Shown here one piece after another: positions 10,466-19,977 of a DNA stretch of 37,834 nucleotides. The stretch's first letter is position 1, and the number at the start of each line of letters is the position of its first letter. This DNA is from Flavobacteriales bacterium. GTDB lineage: Bacteria > Bacteroidota > Bacteroidia > NS11-12g > UBA955. The stretch is from assembly GCA_002737625.1 (NCBI GenBank), contig NSIB01000010.1, positions 1-37,834 on the forward strand. Direction: 5' to 3'. The notes beneath the pieces were generated by a model. It saw nothing but the letters and a program-made list of their open reading frames with translations. It made no database searches and was not told the DNA's origin. A program made the position numbers and the translations under genes.

Positions 10466-10473
10466 TAGATTTG
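10466..10473 (+). promoter_or_regulatory. -7 element directly before the S46 peptidase gene
   Basis: TAGATTTG matches TAnnTTTG and ends six bases before the ATG at 10480, so the transcript would be nearly leaderless. No TTG at the expected -33 distance is seen. Confidence 0.4.
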
Positions 10474-10479
10474 CCAAAC

Positions 10480-12831
10480 ATGAGAAACACCGTTTTGAAA
10501 TTTGCAAAAATCATAGCACCAACCACACTCGCATTGTCATTGGTTGCATTCATATTTCAATCACACAAACCCGAAGAGGGAATGTTCCCTTTGAATTACG
10601 TTAACATAAATGATTTAAAAAATGCAGGTCTCAAACTCGAAGGAGAAGACATTTTCAACCCCAACGGATTAAGCCTTACCAATGCTTTGGTAAAAGTTGG
10701 CGGATGCACAGGCAGTTTTATCTCCAAGGAAGGATTGATCATCACCAACCACCATTGTGTTTATGGAGGCGTGGCCGATGCAAGCACAGTAGAAAACAAC
10801 TACCTCGAAAACGGATTTGTAGCCAAAACAAAGGAAAAGGAAATCCCTATCAACATGCCCTGCAAAATCACTGAGAATTATGAGGATGTATCGGCCTTGG
10901 TGCTTCAAGACATCGATTTGAACGCATCACCCAGTGAACGTTCCGCCAAAATCAAACAGAATATCGGAAAAATTGTTGCTGCAGAATCCGCAAAACACCC
11001 CGAAATGAGTATCGAAATTTCTGAGATGTTTGTCGGTAAGACCTATACCCTATTCCGCTATATATTTCTTAAAGACGTTAGATTGGTATTGGCCCCACCC
11101 GTCACCATCGGGCAGTTTGGCGGAGATTCAGACAACTGGGAATGGCCACGACACAATGGCGACTTTAGTTTGGTAAGAGTATATGTAGGAAAAGATGGCA
11201 AACCCGCTGCCTACAATAAAGAAAACGTTCCCTATACACCAGCAAAAACACTAAAAATCAATCCAAAAGGCACAAAAGAAGGGGATTTTGTCTTTATCAT
11301 GGGCTATCCAGGTAGAACTTTCCGCAACGAAACCGCACCCTATTTGGCCTTCCAAGAAACTGTAAACCTTCCAAAAATTCAAGGCTTCTATGCTTGGTAT
11401 CTGTCACAAATCAAGGATATCACAAAAAACAATGAAGCGGAAAGATTGGCATTCGCCGGCGATGTACAGAGTCTAGAAAACGTAGAAAAAAATTACCGCG
11501 GTAAAATCCAGGGCTTGCGCAGAACCCAGCTGGTGAATGCCCGAAACAACGAAGAAAATGAAATGCTAGAGTGGGCAAAAACGCAACCTAGATATCAGCA
11601 AATGGGTGTGGCGGCCATCGATACATTGAGAAATCAGTGGGCTATCAAATCGGCGACAAAAGATGTAAGGTATTGGATGCAATTCACCAATAACCAAAGC
11701 AAGTATAGTTATGCTATCGCTGCTATAGAAAACGCTCGGATGCAATGGTCGATACTTGTAAATAATACACAAAAATCCAACGTTACAGGGGTGGCATCTA
11801 AAATGATCAATCTGGCCGAGGCCAAAAAAGCAATTCTATTGAGTCTGAACAAGCAATTAAATACGATCGAAATTCCTCTAAACAAGGAACTCGAACAACG
11901 TGTATTGGCAAAAATGTCAATTGAGGGCGTGGAACTAATGAAACACACAGATCAAATTGCTAAAAAATATGGCCAAAGCAATATGTTCGGAGAAAATCAG
12001 GACTACTTCAATCATCGTTTGAAAGTGATGCTCAAAGGTCGGTCTCCAGAATCATGGGCAAAAATTGCGGCTACACAAACGCGCATTAATCAAATTTCAG
12101 AAATCAAAGCCATTGCTGAAGCAGCGAAATCCGCAGCCAATTCCATTACAGATGCAAATCAATCCTCGTACAACGCAAAATGGTGGGAAAAAGCCATTTC
12201 AAAGGAAGACGCACTGAGTCAATGGGGTCGATTGGTAAATCAAATCACAGGACCCGTAAGCACGCAATCTGCAAAAATGGAGGAGATTATCAAAGCGGCA
12301 ATGCCAGTATATTTAGACATGCGCAGAGATTTCAAAGCCACACAATTCATACCTGACGCAAACTCCACTTTGCGCTTAACTTACGGATATATAAGAGGAT
12401 ACAGTCCAAATGATGGCGAAATACACAAGCCATACACCTATTTAGATGGAGTTTTTGAAAAGGCCAATACGCGTCCAGATTATAGATTACCGAGTATAGT
12501 CGCAGACAATTTGAGAATTAAAGACATTGCACCGGTGTTTAAAGATCCTGAAACGGGGAAGGTTATTGTAGGCATGCTATACAATTTAGATACCACCGGT
12601 GGAAACAGTGGATCACCAGTCTTGAACAATCGTGGGGAACTGATTGGTATCAATTTCGACCGCAGTTTCACCGCCACGATTAACGACTACGCCTGGAACG
12701 AAAATTACAGTCGTTCTATTGGTTGCGATATTCGATATGCTTTGTTTGTAATGAAATATGTTTCCAAAGCCGACCATATACTTGCGGAATTGGGTATCAC
12801 TGAAGATATTTTACAGGGCAAATCCAATTAA
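10480..12831 (+). CDS. S46 family dipeptidyl-peptidase, DPP11-like
   Basis: Predicted periplasmic serine exopeptidase of 783 residues releasing dipeptides from N-termini. S46 family signatures: GGCTGSFIS and ITNHHCV with the catalytic His at 91 or 92, GGDSDNWEWPRHNGDFSLVRVY with Asp228, and TGGNSGSPV with Ser710. Eighteen residues after the Ser is Arg728 (NFDR); in P. gingivalis enzymes this position is Arg673 in DPP11, giving Asp/Glu specificity, and Gly in DPP7, so acidic-residue specificity is inferred. The N-terminus (LKFAKIIAPTTLALSLVAFIF) is a hydrophobic export signal. ATG at 10480 is chosen; the frame also has a TTG at 10462. Convergent with rplQ, sharing a bidirectional terminator. 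Likely supports growth on peptides. Confidence 0.92.
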   Translation: MRNTVLKFAKIIAPTTLALSLVAFIFQSHKPEEGMFPLNYVNINDLKNAGLKLEGEDIFNPNGLSLTNALVKVGGCTGSFISKEGLIITNHHCVYGGVADASTVENNYLENGFVAKTKEKEIPINMPCKITENYEDVSALVLQDIDLNASPSERSAKIKQNIGKIVAAESAKHPEMSIEISEMFVGKTYTLFRYIFLKDVRLVLAPPVTIGQFGGDSDNWEWPRHNGDFSLVRVYVGKDGKPAAYNKENVPYTPAKTLKINPKGTKEGDFVFIMGYPGRTFRNETAPYLAFQETVNLPKIQGFYAWYLSQIKDITKNNEAERLAFAGDVQSLENVEKNYRGKIQGLRRTQLVNARNNEENEMLEWAKTQPRYQQMGVAAIDTLRNQWAIKSATKDVRYWMQFTNNQSKYSYAIAAIENARMQWSILVNNTQKSNVTGVASKMINLAEAKKAILLSLNKQLNTIEIPLNKELEQRVLAKMSIEGVELMKHTDQIAKKYGQSNMFGENQDYFNHRLKVMLKGRSPESWAKIAATQTRINQISEIKAIAEAAKSAANSITDANQSSYNAKWWEKAISKEDALSQWGRLVNQITGPVSTQSAKMEEIIKAAMPVYLDMRRDFKATQFIPDANSTLRLTYGYIRGYSPNDGEIHKPYTYLDGVFEKANTRPDYRLPSIVADNLRIKDIAPVFKDPETGKVIVGMLYNLDTTGGNSGSPVLNNRGELIGINFDRSFTATINDYAWNENYSRSIGCDIRYALFVMKYVSKADHILAELGITEDILQGKSN

Positions 12832-12884
12832 CAGTCACACTCAATCAAATTTAGGTGTTGTCAGTAAGCGCCAAATTATACCAA

Positions 12885-12918
12885 ACAAAAAGGCCACCCA
12901 ATTGGGTGGCCTTTTTTA
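12885..12918. terminator. Bidirectional terminator between S46 gene and rplQ
   Basis: Ten-bp perfect stem (12891-12900 with 12903-12912) with a two-base spacer, flanked by A-run on the left and T-run on the right. It serves both the plus-strand peptidase gene (stop 12831) and the 17-kb ribosomal superoperon ending at rplQ (stop 12936). Confidence 0.88.
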
Positions 12919-12935
12919 TGAAATAAACTATTTTA

Positions 12936-13664
12936 TTATTTTGTTTCTTCCTCAGAACCTTCTTCAGCAGCGGGTGCTTCTGGCGTTTCATCAGCGGGTG
13001 CTTCTGGAGCAACCTCTTCAGTAGGGGCAGCAACTACTTCCTCAGCAGCCACTTCAACAACTGTTTCAGCAACTACTTCCTCAGCAGCCACTTCAACAAT
13101 TTCCTCAGCCACTTCGGCAACTGTTTCGGCAAAAACTTCCTCAGCAACTACAGTTTCAACAACGGCATCTTCAATAACAGTAGCAACAACAACTGCTTCA
13201 GCAACTTCGGCTTTAGGGGCAGAAGTTTTTGGTGTTGATGCACCACCACGACGAGAACGACGAGTAGTAGACTTTTTCTTATCCTCGTTGAATCCTTCGA
13301 AGAACTCATTGAAATCAACCAACTCGATCATAGCCATTTCCGCATTGTCACCAGCACGATTGCCAGTTTTCAAAATGCGAGTATAACCACCTGGGCGACT
13401 TGCAACTTTACCTCCAACTACTGTAAACAATTCAGTTACAGCCACTTTGTCTTGCAAATAAGAAAATGCAGTACGGTAATTGTGGGTTGTAGCTTCTTTA
13501 CTACGAGTAATAATGGGTTCAACATACACACGCAATGCTTTTGCTTTTGCAACCGTTGTTACTATACGCTTATGGATAATCAAAGAAGAAGCCATATTAG
13601 ACAGCATAGCTGCGCGATGTGAAGATGTTCTTCCTAAGTGATTGAATTTTTTTCCGTGTCTCAT
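12936..13664 (-). CDS. rplQ: 50S ribosomal protein L17 with long acidic repeat tail
   Basis: L17 lies near the exit tunnel of the large subunit. Residues 1-120 are a standard L17 domain ([20 protein letters not shown], then [20 protein letters not shown]). After a basic linker ([13 protein letters not shown] at about 129-141) comes a tail of about 100 residues built almost only from A, E, V, P and T (units such as [13 protein letters not shown]), ending GSEEETK. Total 242 residues is far longer than the usual 115-130 and also longer than the moderately extended forms I know of from Bacteroidota. The tail is strongly acidic and probably disordered, odd for an rRNA-binding protein. Last gene of the superoperon, 7 bases behind rpoA; a strong terminator follows. 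Confidence 0.95.
   Translation of the reverse strand: MRHGKKFNHLGRTSSHRAAMLSNMASSLIIHKRIVTTVAKAKALRVYVEPIITRSKEATTHNYRTAFSYLQDKVAVTELFTVVGGKVASRPGGYTRILKTGNRAGDNAEMAMIELVDFNEFFEGFNEDKKKSTTRRSRRGGASTPKTSAPKAEVAEAVVVATVIEDAVVETVVAEEVFAETVAEVAEEIVEVAAEEVVAETVVEVAAEEVVAAPTEEVAPEAPADETPEAPAAEEGSEEETK
13028..13099 (-). repeat. 39-bp direct repeat in the rplQ tail
   Basis: An exact 33-base segment occurs at 13028-13060 and again at 13067-13099 (period 39 bases, i.e. 13 codons, so in frame). It encodes the repeated [10 protein letters not shown]-type unit. A shorter 16-base unit (about 12969-12984) is repeated nearby at about 12993-13008. Slippage or unequal recombination could change tail length without breaking the frame. 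Confidence 0.9.
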
Positions 13665-13671
13665 CTCTTAA

Positions 13672-14664
13672 TTAATCTTCGTTAATGTTGTATCTAGCAA
13701 CGTCCATTCCAAAGTGCAAGCCTTTTTCACGAACAAACTCTTCCAATTCTGACAACGACTTTTTACCGAAGTTTCTGAACTTTAACAAATCGTCGATATG
13801 GTAATTAACCAACTCACCCAAAGTCCTAATTTCTGCAGCTTTCAAACAATTGTATGCACGAACAGAAAGATCAAGATCGGCCAAAGGAGTTTTTAAAATT
13901 TTGCGCATAGACAAGAATCCTTCGTCAACTTCTTCAACGGCTTTACTCGCTTTAGACTCAGGCATAATGTTCTCGTCGCTAAACAATACAAAGTGCTGAA
14001 TCAAAATCTTCGCAGCCTCTTTAATGGCTTCTTCGGGATGAATACTTCCATCTGTGCTCAACTCCATCACCAATTTCTCGTAGTCGGTTCTTTGCTCTAC
14101 ACGGAAATCTTCAACGCTGTATTTCACGTTACGAATTGGCGTATAAATAGAATCAATTGCGATGGTTCCAATTTGGGCATCTTTCACTTTGTTTTCTTCG
14201 GCAGGTACATAACCACGACCTTTTCCAACGGTGATTTCCAACTCCAAATTTACAGTGGGTTCCATGTTACAGATTACCAACTCGGGATTTAGGATGTTAA
14301 ACGCATTGGTATAACGTCCGATGTCTCCAGACAAGAACTGATCTTTGCCTTTCACACTGATGAAAATTTTCTCCTGCTCTTCGGTAGAAGAGTTGGCTTT
14401 GAATCGCACTTGCTTCAAATTCAACACCATCTCTACCACATCTTCGGCAACACCTTTGATGGTGCTAAATTCGTGGTCTACACCCTGTATTTTTACAGAG
14501 GTGATGGCATAACCTTCCAAGGATGAAAGGAGAATTCTGCGCATTGCATTTCCAATGGTAACACCATAGCCTTTTTCCAATGGAGAGAATTCGAACACTC
14601 CATGAAAATCGGTGGCTTTGTGCATCACCACTTTATTCGGTTTTTGAAAAGGTATTACACCCAT
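13672..14664 (-). CDS. rpoA: DNA-directed RNA polymerase subunit alpha
   Basis: Alpha subunit, 330 residues; the N-terminal domain (about 1-235) dimerises and nucleates assembly of beta and beta-prime (motifs [20 protein letters not shown] and [11 protein letters not shown]). The C-terminal domain (about 250-320) has the helix-hairpin-helix core [19 protein letters not shown] and [14 protein letters not shown] that contacts DNA and activators. I start at the ATG at 14664 ([12 protein letters not shown]...), which matches family N-termini; the upstream in-frame extension from 14700 overlaps rpsD and looks unrelated. Gaps are 13 bases to rpsD and 7 to rplQ. Confidence 0.97.
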   Translation of the reverse strand: MGVIPFQKPNKVVMHKATDFHGVFEFSPLEKGYGVTIGNAMRRILLSSLEGYAITSVKIQGVDHEFSTIKGVAEDVVEMVLNLKQVRFKANSSTEEQEKIFISVKGKDQFLSGDIGRYTNAFNILNPELVICNMEPTVNLELEITVGKGRGYVPAEENKVKDAQIGTIAIDSIYTPIRNVKYSVEDFRVEQRTDYEKLVMELSTDGSIHPEEAIKEAAKILIQHFVLFSDENIMPESKASKAVEEVDEGFLSMRKILKTPLADLDLSVRAYNCLKAAEIRTLGELVNYHIDDLLKFRNFGKKSLSELEEFVREKGLHFGMDVARYNINED

Positions 14665-14677
14665 GATTTTGTTATTA

Positions 14678-15283
14678 TTATTTGCTATAAAGTTCGACAA
14701 TCAACTGCTCTTTAATGTTCTCAGGAATTTCAGAACGCTCAGGGTAAGTCAAAAACTTGCCACTCATTTCGTTTCCATTCCAATCGATCCAGCTAAAGCG
14801 GTTGTTTACTTTACTCACTGAATTGGTAATTACTTCCAATGACTTAGAACGCTCACGTACTGCAATTACGTCACCTGGACGCAATTGATAGCTCGCGATG
14901 TTCACTACTTCACCATTCACAAGGATGTGACAGTGAGAAACCAACTGGCGGGCGCCACGACGGGTTGGTGCAATACCCATACGGTACACTGCATTATCCA
15001 AACGAGCTTCCAAGAACTTTAACAAGTTCTCTCCGGTGATTCCCTTTTTCGCAGCCGCACGCTTGAAAGTGTTACGGAACTGCTTCTCCAATACACCATA
15101 AGTGTATTTGGCTTTTTGCTTCTCAGCCAATTGAACTGCGTACTCCGATTTCTTGGGCTTACGACGAGAATTGCCGTGTTGACCTGGACCGTAGTTCTTC
15201 TTTTCAAGTGCTTTATCTTTTCCGAAAATGGGTTCGCGGAAACGACGAGCAACTTTTGATTTTGGACCTGTATATCTTGCCAT
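14678..15283 (-). CDS. rpsD: 30S ribosomal protein S4
   Basis: Primary 16S rRNA binder that starts assembly of the 5-prime domain; in other bacteria also a translational regulator of its operon. The 201 residues begin [17 protein letters not shown] and contain the S4 RNA-binding domain [20 protein letters not shown] and [11 protein letters not shown]. The zinc-binding cysteines of some S4 proteins are absent. Lies between rpsK (20-base gap) and rpoA (13-base gap). Confidence 0.97.
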   Translation of the reverse strand: MARYTGPKSKVARRFREPIFGKDKALEKKNYGPGQHGNSRRKPKKSEYAVQLAEKQKAKYTYGVLEKQFRNTFKRAAAKKGITGENLLKFLEARLDNAVYRMGIAPTRRGARQLVSHCHILVNGEVVNIASYQLRPGDVIAVRERSKSLEVITNSVSKVNNRFSWIDWNGNEMSGKFLTYPERSEIPENIKEQLIVELYSK

Positions 15284-15303
15284 TGGTATTTTCTTCTAAT
15301 TGA

Positions 15304-15696
15304 TTAAACTCTTCTACGCTTAGGTGGACGACATCCGTTGTGTGGCATTGGCGTAATATCTGTGATAGATATAACTTCAATTCCAACGGTTTGAAGGTTA
15401 CGAATCGCACTATCGCGTCCGCTTCCAGGACCTTTTACGAAAACATCAACCTTTCTCAAACCTGCATCGTAAGCAACTTTGGCACAATCCAAGCTAGAAA
15501 CCTGAGCTGCATAAGGTGTGTTCTTTTTAGAACCCCTAAATCCCATTTTACCAGCAGATGACCAGCTAATCACTTGTCCATCTACGTTAGTAACCGAGAT
15601 AATGATATTATTGAAAGTAGCACGAATGTGCACCTGACCCATAGAGTCAACTTTTACCTTCTTCTTTTGAACTTTTTTCTTATTCGTATTTGCCAT
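15304..15696 (-). CDS. rpsK: 30S ribosomal protein S11
   Basis: Component of the platform of the small subunit, contacting the Shine-Dalgarno-pairing region of 16S rRNA. The 130 residues show [46 protein letters not shown] and the C-terminal [17 protein letters not shown] characteristic of S11. In Bacteroidota S11 belongs to a group reported to help hide the anti-SD tail, in keeping with the lack of clear SD sequences here. Gene order rpsM-rpsK-rpsD-rpoA-rplQ is the standard alpha operon. Confidence 0.97.
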   Translation of the reverse strand: MANTNKKKVQKKKVKVDSMGQVHIRATFNNIIISVTNVDGQVISWSSAGKMGFRGSKKNTPYAAQVSSLDCAKVAYDAGLRKVDVFVKGPGSGRDSAIRNLQTVGIEVISITDITPMPHNGCRPPKRRRV

Positions 15697-15717
15697 GATT
15701 CTTTTCGATACTATGGA

Positions 15718-16095
15718 TTACTTAGTGGCTTTTTTCTTTCCTGCAACTGTCTTGCGCTTACCCTTACGAGTACGTGCATTGGTGCTGGTCCGCTGACCTC
15801 GAACTGGCAACCCTTTACGGTGACGTTGTCCGCGATAACAACCGATATCCATCAATCGCTTGATGTTCAATTGCACCTCTGAACGCAATTCTCCTTCCGT
15901 CTTGATGTTGGCAGTGATAAAATTACGAATAGAACCCAACTCATCGTCGTTCCACTCATTCACCTTCTTGTCATGACTGATTCCTGCTTGATCCAAAATC
16001 AAGGCAGCTCTACTACTACCAATTCCGTAGATGTAGGTTAGGCCAATTACGCCTCTTTTGTTTTTGGGAATGTCTATCCCCGCTATCCTAGCCAT
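15718..16095 (-). CDS. rpsM: 30S ribosomal protein S13
   Basis: Head protein of the small subunit, bridging to the large subunit and touching P-site tRNA with its basic tail. The 125 residues show [25 protein letters not shown] at the start (helix-two-turn-helix region follows) and [20 protein letters not shown] near the end, then a lysine-rich tail [12 protein letters not shown]. Starts 5 bases behind the rpmJ stop. Confidence 0.97.
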   Translation of the reverse strand: MARIAGIDIPKNKRGVIGLTYIYGIGSSRAALILDQAGISHDKKVNEWNDDELGSIRNFITANIKTEGELRSEVQLNIKRLMDIGCYRGQRHRKGLPVRGQRTSTNARTRKGKRKTVAGKKKATK

Positions 16096-16100
16096 TATGG

Positions 16101-16217
16101 TTATCCTTGTCTTTGCTTATATTTCGGGTTCTTTTTGTTAATAACGTACACCTTACCCTTTCGGCGTACGATTTTACAGTCAACACTGCGCTTTTTTACT
16201 GCGGTTCTTACTTTCAT
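16101..16217 (-). CDS. rpmJ: 50S ribosomal protein L36 (zinc-free form)
   Basis: Read directly from the minus strand: a 38-residue protein beginning [20 protein letters not shown] and ending [12 protein letters not shown], a clear L36. Only one cysteine (Cys14) remains of the four zinc ligands (three Cys and one His) of the classical form, so it is the zinc-independent type. ATG at 16217, stop TAA at 16101-16103; 4 bases behind infA and 5 before rpsM. Confidence 0.95.
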   Translation of the reverse strand: MKVRTAVKKRSVDCKIVRRKGKVYVINKKNPKYKQRQG

Positions 16218-16221
16218 GGTC

Positions 16222-16440
16222 TTACTTATATCTATATGAAATTCTTCCTCTGGTTAAATCATAAGGAGACATTTCAACTTGTACACGATCACCAGGTAGG
16301 ATTCGGATATAGTGCATCCTCATCTTACCTGAAATGGTTGCTATAATCTCATGTCCGTTTTGCAACTTTACACGAAACATGGCATTTGATAACGCTTCCG
16401 TTATCGTACCATCTTGTTTTATTGCATCTTGTTTGGACAT
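16222..16440 (-). CDS. infA: Translation initiation factor IF-1
   Basis: Small OB-fold protein (72 residues) that occupies the A site during initiation. The sequence [20 protein letters not shown] followed by [21 protein letters not shown] and [19 protein letters not shown] is typical and of full length. It follows secY directly, without adk or map. The 36-base gap between secY and infA is the largest inside the superoperon and contains TAATTTTTG and TAATTTCG, each close to but not matching the -7 consensus; a weak internal promoter is possible. Confidence 0.97.
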   Translation of the reverse strand: MSKQDAIKQDGTITEALSNAMFRVKLQNGHEIIATISGKMRMHYIRILPGDRVQVEMSPYDLTRGRISYRYK

Positions 16441-16476
16441 CTTGTTAAAAGGGTTGCGAAATTACAAAAATTATTA

Positions 16477-17844
16477 TTAAAAATCAACTTGACTATATTG
16501 GTTTGTTATCCTGCCCTTCATTCTACCCCCACCACTCATCAAGCCATCGTATTTACGCATCAACAAATAACTATCTATCTGTTGCAACGTATCCAATACT
16601 ACTCCCACTAAAATCAACAAACTTGTACCTCCAAAAAACTGACTGAATTCTTGATTCACCCCGCTATTCGCAGCCATCACTGGTAGTATTGCAACAATAC
16701 TAATAAACAAAGCACCCGGAAATGTAATCTTCGAAATCACACTGTCGATGAAATTTGCCGTCTGTTTTCCAGGTTTGATACCAGGGATGAAACCGTTATT
16801 TCGCTTCATATCATCAGCCATCTGAACTGGGTTGAAAATAATTGCCGTGTAGAAGTATGTGAAAATTACGATCAAAAATACCAAGACAGCATTGTGCCAA
16901 AAGCTGTTGGGATTCATCATACTCATCAACCATTCTGGCGGTGCAGTTTGTGTATAGAAACTTGTCACCGTTGCAGGCAAAAACAAAATAGCTTGTGCAA
17001 AAATGATTGGCATTACACCGGCCGCCAAAATCTTGATAGGCAAATATTGTCGTGCTCCTCCGTATTGGCGGTTACCCACAACACGCTTAGCGTAGTTAAT
17101 TGTTATCTTACGGGTTCCTTGGGTTAGCATAATCACACCCAACACAACCATAAACCAAATTACCATTTCGATGATGAAAAGGATAAATCCGGCACCTTGG
17201 AATTTAAACACCAGTTCGCTCAATAAAGCCGAAGGCATGCGGGCAATGATACCCACCATAATCAACAAACTGATACCATTTCCCAATCCACGGTCCGTGA
17301 TACGCTCTCCCAGCCACATAGTAAACATTGTACCTGCAGTAAGCAAGAAAATGTTACTAATCATAAACATTTCATACGACAATACATCGGTATAGTTAAA
17401 CAACAACGCCGCTCTGTTTCCAGGTGTATTGGTGATGTTATTCAAATATCCAAATGCTTGAACCGCAGTAAATGCAATGGTCAAGATACGTGTATACTGA
17501 TTGATTTTTCTGCGGCCCTCTTCACCCTCTTTCTGCATTCTTTGGAAAGCAGGAACAGCGATAGAAAACAATTGCATGAAAATCGAGGCCGAAATGTACG
17601 GCATGATTCCCAATGCAAAAATCGCACCTCTACCAAAAGCGCCACCCGCGAAAGTATTGATCAATCCCAAAATGTTGTTCTTGGTTTGATTGTTCAATCC
17701 CTCTAAAGCATCGCTATCAATACCAGGCAAAATTACATATGAGCCCAATCGGTAAATCACCAACAAAGAAATTGTGTAAACAATCCTTCTGCGCAATTCT
17801 TCAATTGACCAAATATGTTTGAAAGTTTCAATCAGTTTCTTCAT
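16477..17844 (-). CDS. secY: Protein translocase subunit SecY
   Basis: Central channel of the Sec translocon in the inner membrane. The 455 residues show ten hydrophobic segments and the family motifs RRRIVYTISLLVIYRLGSYV with the plug region (GAIFALGIMPYISASIFMQ), LGNGISLLIMVGI, and in the second half RNNGFIPGIKPGKQTANFI. The C-terminal DTLQQIDSYLLMRKYDGLM is also typical. Ends 36 bases before infA, begins 10 bases after rplO. Confidence 0.97.
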   Translation of the reverse strand: MKKLIETFKHIWSIEELRRRIVYTISLLVIYRLGSYVILPGIDSDALEGLNNQTKNNILGLINTFAGGAFGRGAIFALGIMPYISASIFMQLFSIAVPAFQRMQKEGEEGRRKINQYTRILTIAFTAVQAFGYLNNITNTPGNRAALLFNYTDVLSYEMFMISNIFLLTAGTMFTMWLGERITDRGLGNGISLLIMVGIIARMPSALLSELVFKFQGAGFILFIIEMVIWFMVVLGVIMLTQGTRKITINYAKRVVGNRQYGGARQYLPIKILAAGVMPIIFAQAILFLPATVTSFYTQTAPPEWLMSMMNPNSFWHNAVLVFLIVIFTYFYTAIIFNPVQMADDMKRNNGFIPGIKPGKQTANFIDSVISKITFPGALFISIVAILPVMAANSGVNQEFSQFFGGTSLLILVGVVLDTLQQIDSYLLMRKYDGLMSGGGRMKGRITNQYSQVDF

Positions 17845-17854
17845 GGTTGTCTAA

Positions 17855-18304
17855 TTACGCGATTTCGCTGATGCTACCACCCGCCTTTTCAATGGCTGCT
17901 TTTGCAGTTGCACTGAATTTGTGAGCGTGTACTTCCAAGGCGATCGTGATTTCACCGCGGCCCAATACTTTAATCATCTCACGCTTGTTTATCAAGTGCT
18001 TGCTGATCAAGAACTGCTTGTCGATGGTAGTTACACCATTTGATTCTGCCAATTGTTGCAATACATCCAAGTTAATGGCAGCATACTCCACACGGTTGAT
18101 GTTTTTAAATCCACCCTTTGGAATACGACGTTGCAATGGCATCTGTCCACCTTCAAAACCGATTTTACGGCTATATCCTGTGCGTGACTGTGCACCTTTG
18201 TGACCCTTTGTTGATGTACCACCTCTACCTGAACCTTGACCACGGCCAATACGTTTACGGTTTTTGATGGAACCTTCTGCGGGTTTTAAATTACTGAGAT
18301 TCAT
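17855..18304 (-). CDS. rplO: 50S ribosomal protein L15
   Basis: Late-assembling large subunit protein. The 149 residues begin with the glycine/arginine-rich extension (RIGRGQGSGRGGTSTKGHKG) that penetrates 23S rRNA, followed by GFEGGQMPLQRRIPKGGF, and a C-terminal globular domain ending AGGSISEIA. Length is normal. 8 bases behind rpmD. Confidence 0.97.
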   Translation of the reverse strand: MNLSNLKPAEGSIKNRKRIGRGQGSGRGGTSTKGHKGAQSRTGYSRKIGFEGGQMPLQRRIPKGGFKNINRVEYAAINLDVLQQLAESNGVTTIDKQFLISKHLINKREMIKVLGRGEITIALEVHAHKFSATAKAAIEKAGGSISEIA

Positions 18305-18312
18305 CTTCTTAA

Positions 18313-18495
18313 TTAATCAGCGTTTTCAACTTTTAACAAATGACTTACGGTGCGAACCATTCCTTCTGTAGAACCGTTAAGCTCAACAATACGGCTGGCG
18401 TGCATTTTATTCAAGCCCAGGGCTTTTAACGTGGCTTTTTGGTTTTTTGGATATCCAATGCCACTTTTGATTTGTGTGATTTTTACCTTAGACAT
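18313..18495 (-). CDS. rpmD: 50S ribosomal protein L30
   Basis: Short bacterial L30 (60 residues) with KITQIKSGIGYPKNQKATLK and LGLNKMHASRIVELNGSTEG, the characteristic core. Located between rpsE (5-base gap) and rplO, as in the standard spc operon. Confidence 0.96.
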   Translation of the reverse strand: MSKVKITQIKSGIGYPKNQKATLKALGLNKMHASRIVELNGSTEGMVRTVSHLLKVENAD

Positions 18496-18500
18496 GATAA

Positions 18501-19019
18501 TTAACCGTTAAATACTTTTTTCATACTAATACCGCGCAACTGAGCCACGGAATGTGGATCACGCATTTTCACCAAAGCATCAAAGGTTGCCTTCACCACG
18601 TTGTGTGGGTTGGATGAACCTTTAGATTTGGCCAATACGTCGGTAACACCTGCACTTTCCAAAACTGCACGCATAGCACCACCGGCAATTACTCCAGTAC
18701 CATGAGCCGCAGGCTTTAAAAATACATGTCCGCCGCCGAAACGACCGATTTGTTCGTGAGGTACAGTACCATTAATTACCGGAACCTTGATCAAATTTTT
18801 CTTTGCATCTTCGATTCCTTTATTGATGGCATCCATTACTTCACCTGATTTGCCCAATCCATGACCTACCACACCCTTGCCATCGCCTACAACCACCAAA
18901 GCGGTGAAGTTGAAAGTACGACCGCCCTTGGTAACCTTAGATACACGGTTGATGGATACAACCTTCTCTGTTAAGGTAAGTTCACTGGGTCTAACTCTTA
19001 CAATATTGCTATTCAACAT
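18501..19019 (-). CDS. rpsE: 30S ribosomal protein S5
   Basis: Fidelity protein of the small subunit near the mRNA entrance. The 172 residues have the dsRNA-binding-like N-domain with the spectinomycin-loop region [20 protein letters not shown], then [14 protein letters not shown] and the C-domain [16 protein letters not shown] and [14 protein letters not shown]. No loop deletion is visible, so no sign of spectinomycin resistance. 11 bases behind rplR. Confidence 0.97.
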   Translation of the reverse strand: MLNSNIVRVRPSELTLTEKVVSINRVSKVTKGGRTFNFTALVVVGDGKGVVGHGLGKSGEVMDAINKGIEDAKKNLIKVPVINGTVPHEQIGRFGGGHVFLKPAAHGTGVIAGGAMRAVLESAGVTDVLAKSKGSSNPHNVVKATFDALVKMRDPHSVAQLRGISMKKVFNG

Positions 19020-19030
19020 GTTCGTTTCTT

Positions 19031-19390
19031 TTAGAATTCAAGACCACCCTCACGAGCGCCCTCTGCCAATCTTTTAACACGACCGTGGTATAAATTTCCA
19101 CCACGATCAAAAACTACTGCCTTGATTCCGGCTTCGATAGCACGCGCTGCAATGGCTTTACCCACGATCGCGGCCTTCTCCACTTTGGTTACTTTGTTTG
19201 CAGCAAAGCTCGCCTCACGAGAAGATGCAGCACACAATGTAGTTCCATTGGAATCGTCGATGATTTGCGCATAGATTTCAGCATTGCTTCTGAACACGTT
19301 CAAACGAGGACGTGCTGTTGTACCAGAAACTCTACCGCGAATTCTGCGTTTGATTTTATTCTTTTTATTGATTTTTTTGGTGTTTGCCAT
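19031..19390 (-). CDS. rplR: 50S ribosomal protein L18
   Basis: 5S rRNA-binding protein of the central protuberance. The 119 residues start with a lysine-rich segment ([20 protein letters not shown]), then [20 protein letters not shown] and the C-terminal [20 protein letters not shown] that defines L18. 14 bases behind rplF. Confidence 0.97.
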   Translation of the reverse strand: MANTKKINKKNKIKRRIRGRVSGTTARPRLNVFRSNAEIYAQIIDDSNGTTLCAASSREASFAANKVTKVEKAAIVGKAIAARAIEAGIKAVVFDRGGNLYHGRVKRLAEGAREGGLEF

Positions 19391-19404
19391 TTTTACCTTC
19401 CTCC

Positions 19405-19959
19405 TTATTTCTTAGAAGCAGATTTACCCGCTTTTCTACGTAATACTTCACCCGCAAAACGAATACCTTTTCCTTTGTATGGCTCAGGCTTTCGGAATGA
19501 ACGAATCTTCGCTGCAACCTGCCCCAACAATTGCTTGTCGGCACATTCCATCATAATTGCTGGTGGTTGACCTTTTAACGTTTCAGTAGTTACTTTGATT
19601 TCCTTTGGAACTTCCAACATGATTTTGTGAGAATATCCCAATACGAATTCTACAAAATTACCCTCGTTAGAGACCTTGTAACCTACACCTACCAATTCCT
19701 GACGAACACTGTGGCCCTGGCTTACACCAATTACCATATTGTTTATAAGGGCACGATACAAGCCATGATAAGCTCTGTGCATTTTACTGTCGCTGGGGCG
19801 ATTGACTGTCAAAACTCCATCAGCAATATCAACAATCATGTCGGTACTGATTTCCTGTGACACTTCTCCTTTTGGGCCCTTGGCTAACACCAAGCCATTG
19901 TTTACCGTAATGGTAACACTAGCTGGAATAGTAATGGGCAATTTTCCTACGCGTGACAT
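19405..19959 (-). CDS. rplF: 50S ribosomal protein L6
   Basis: L6 lies near the GTPase centre and the sarcin-ricin loop. The 184 residues show the duplicated fold: [17 protein letters not shown] and GPKGEVSQ at the start, [20 protein letters not shown] in the middle, and the signature [22 protein letters not shown] near the C-terminus. 18 bases behind rpsH. Confidence 0.97.
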   Translation of the reverse strand: MSRVGKLPITIPASVTITVNNGLVLAKGPKGEVSQEISTDMIVDIADGVLTVNRPSDSKMHRAYHGLYRALINNMVIGVSQGHSVRQELVGVGYKVSNEGNFVEFVLGYSHKIMLEVPKEIKVTTETLKGQPPAIMMECADKQLLGQVAAKIRSFRKPEPYKGKGIRFAGEVLRRKAGKSASKK

Positions 19960-19977
19960 TTATTTTCTTTTATATTG

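Noticed and set aside
10408-10479. Manganese (yybP-ykoY) riboswitch in front of the TerC-family gene
   Set aside because: Only 72 bases separate the divergent start codons and the -7 box abuts the ATG, leaving no room for a leader RNA.
12832-12935. Possible small gene between the S46 gene and rplQ
   Set aside because: The interval contains only the bidirectional terminator and short flanks; no plausible coding frame.
13028-13099. CRISPR-like repeat pair (33-base repeat, 39-base period)
   Set aside because: The period is a multiple of three, the repeats lie in frame inside rplQ and encode a low-complexity tail; spacers of six bases cannot be CRISPR spacers.
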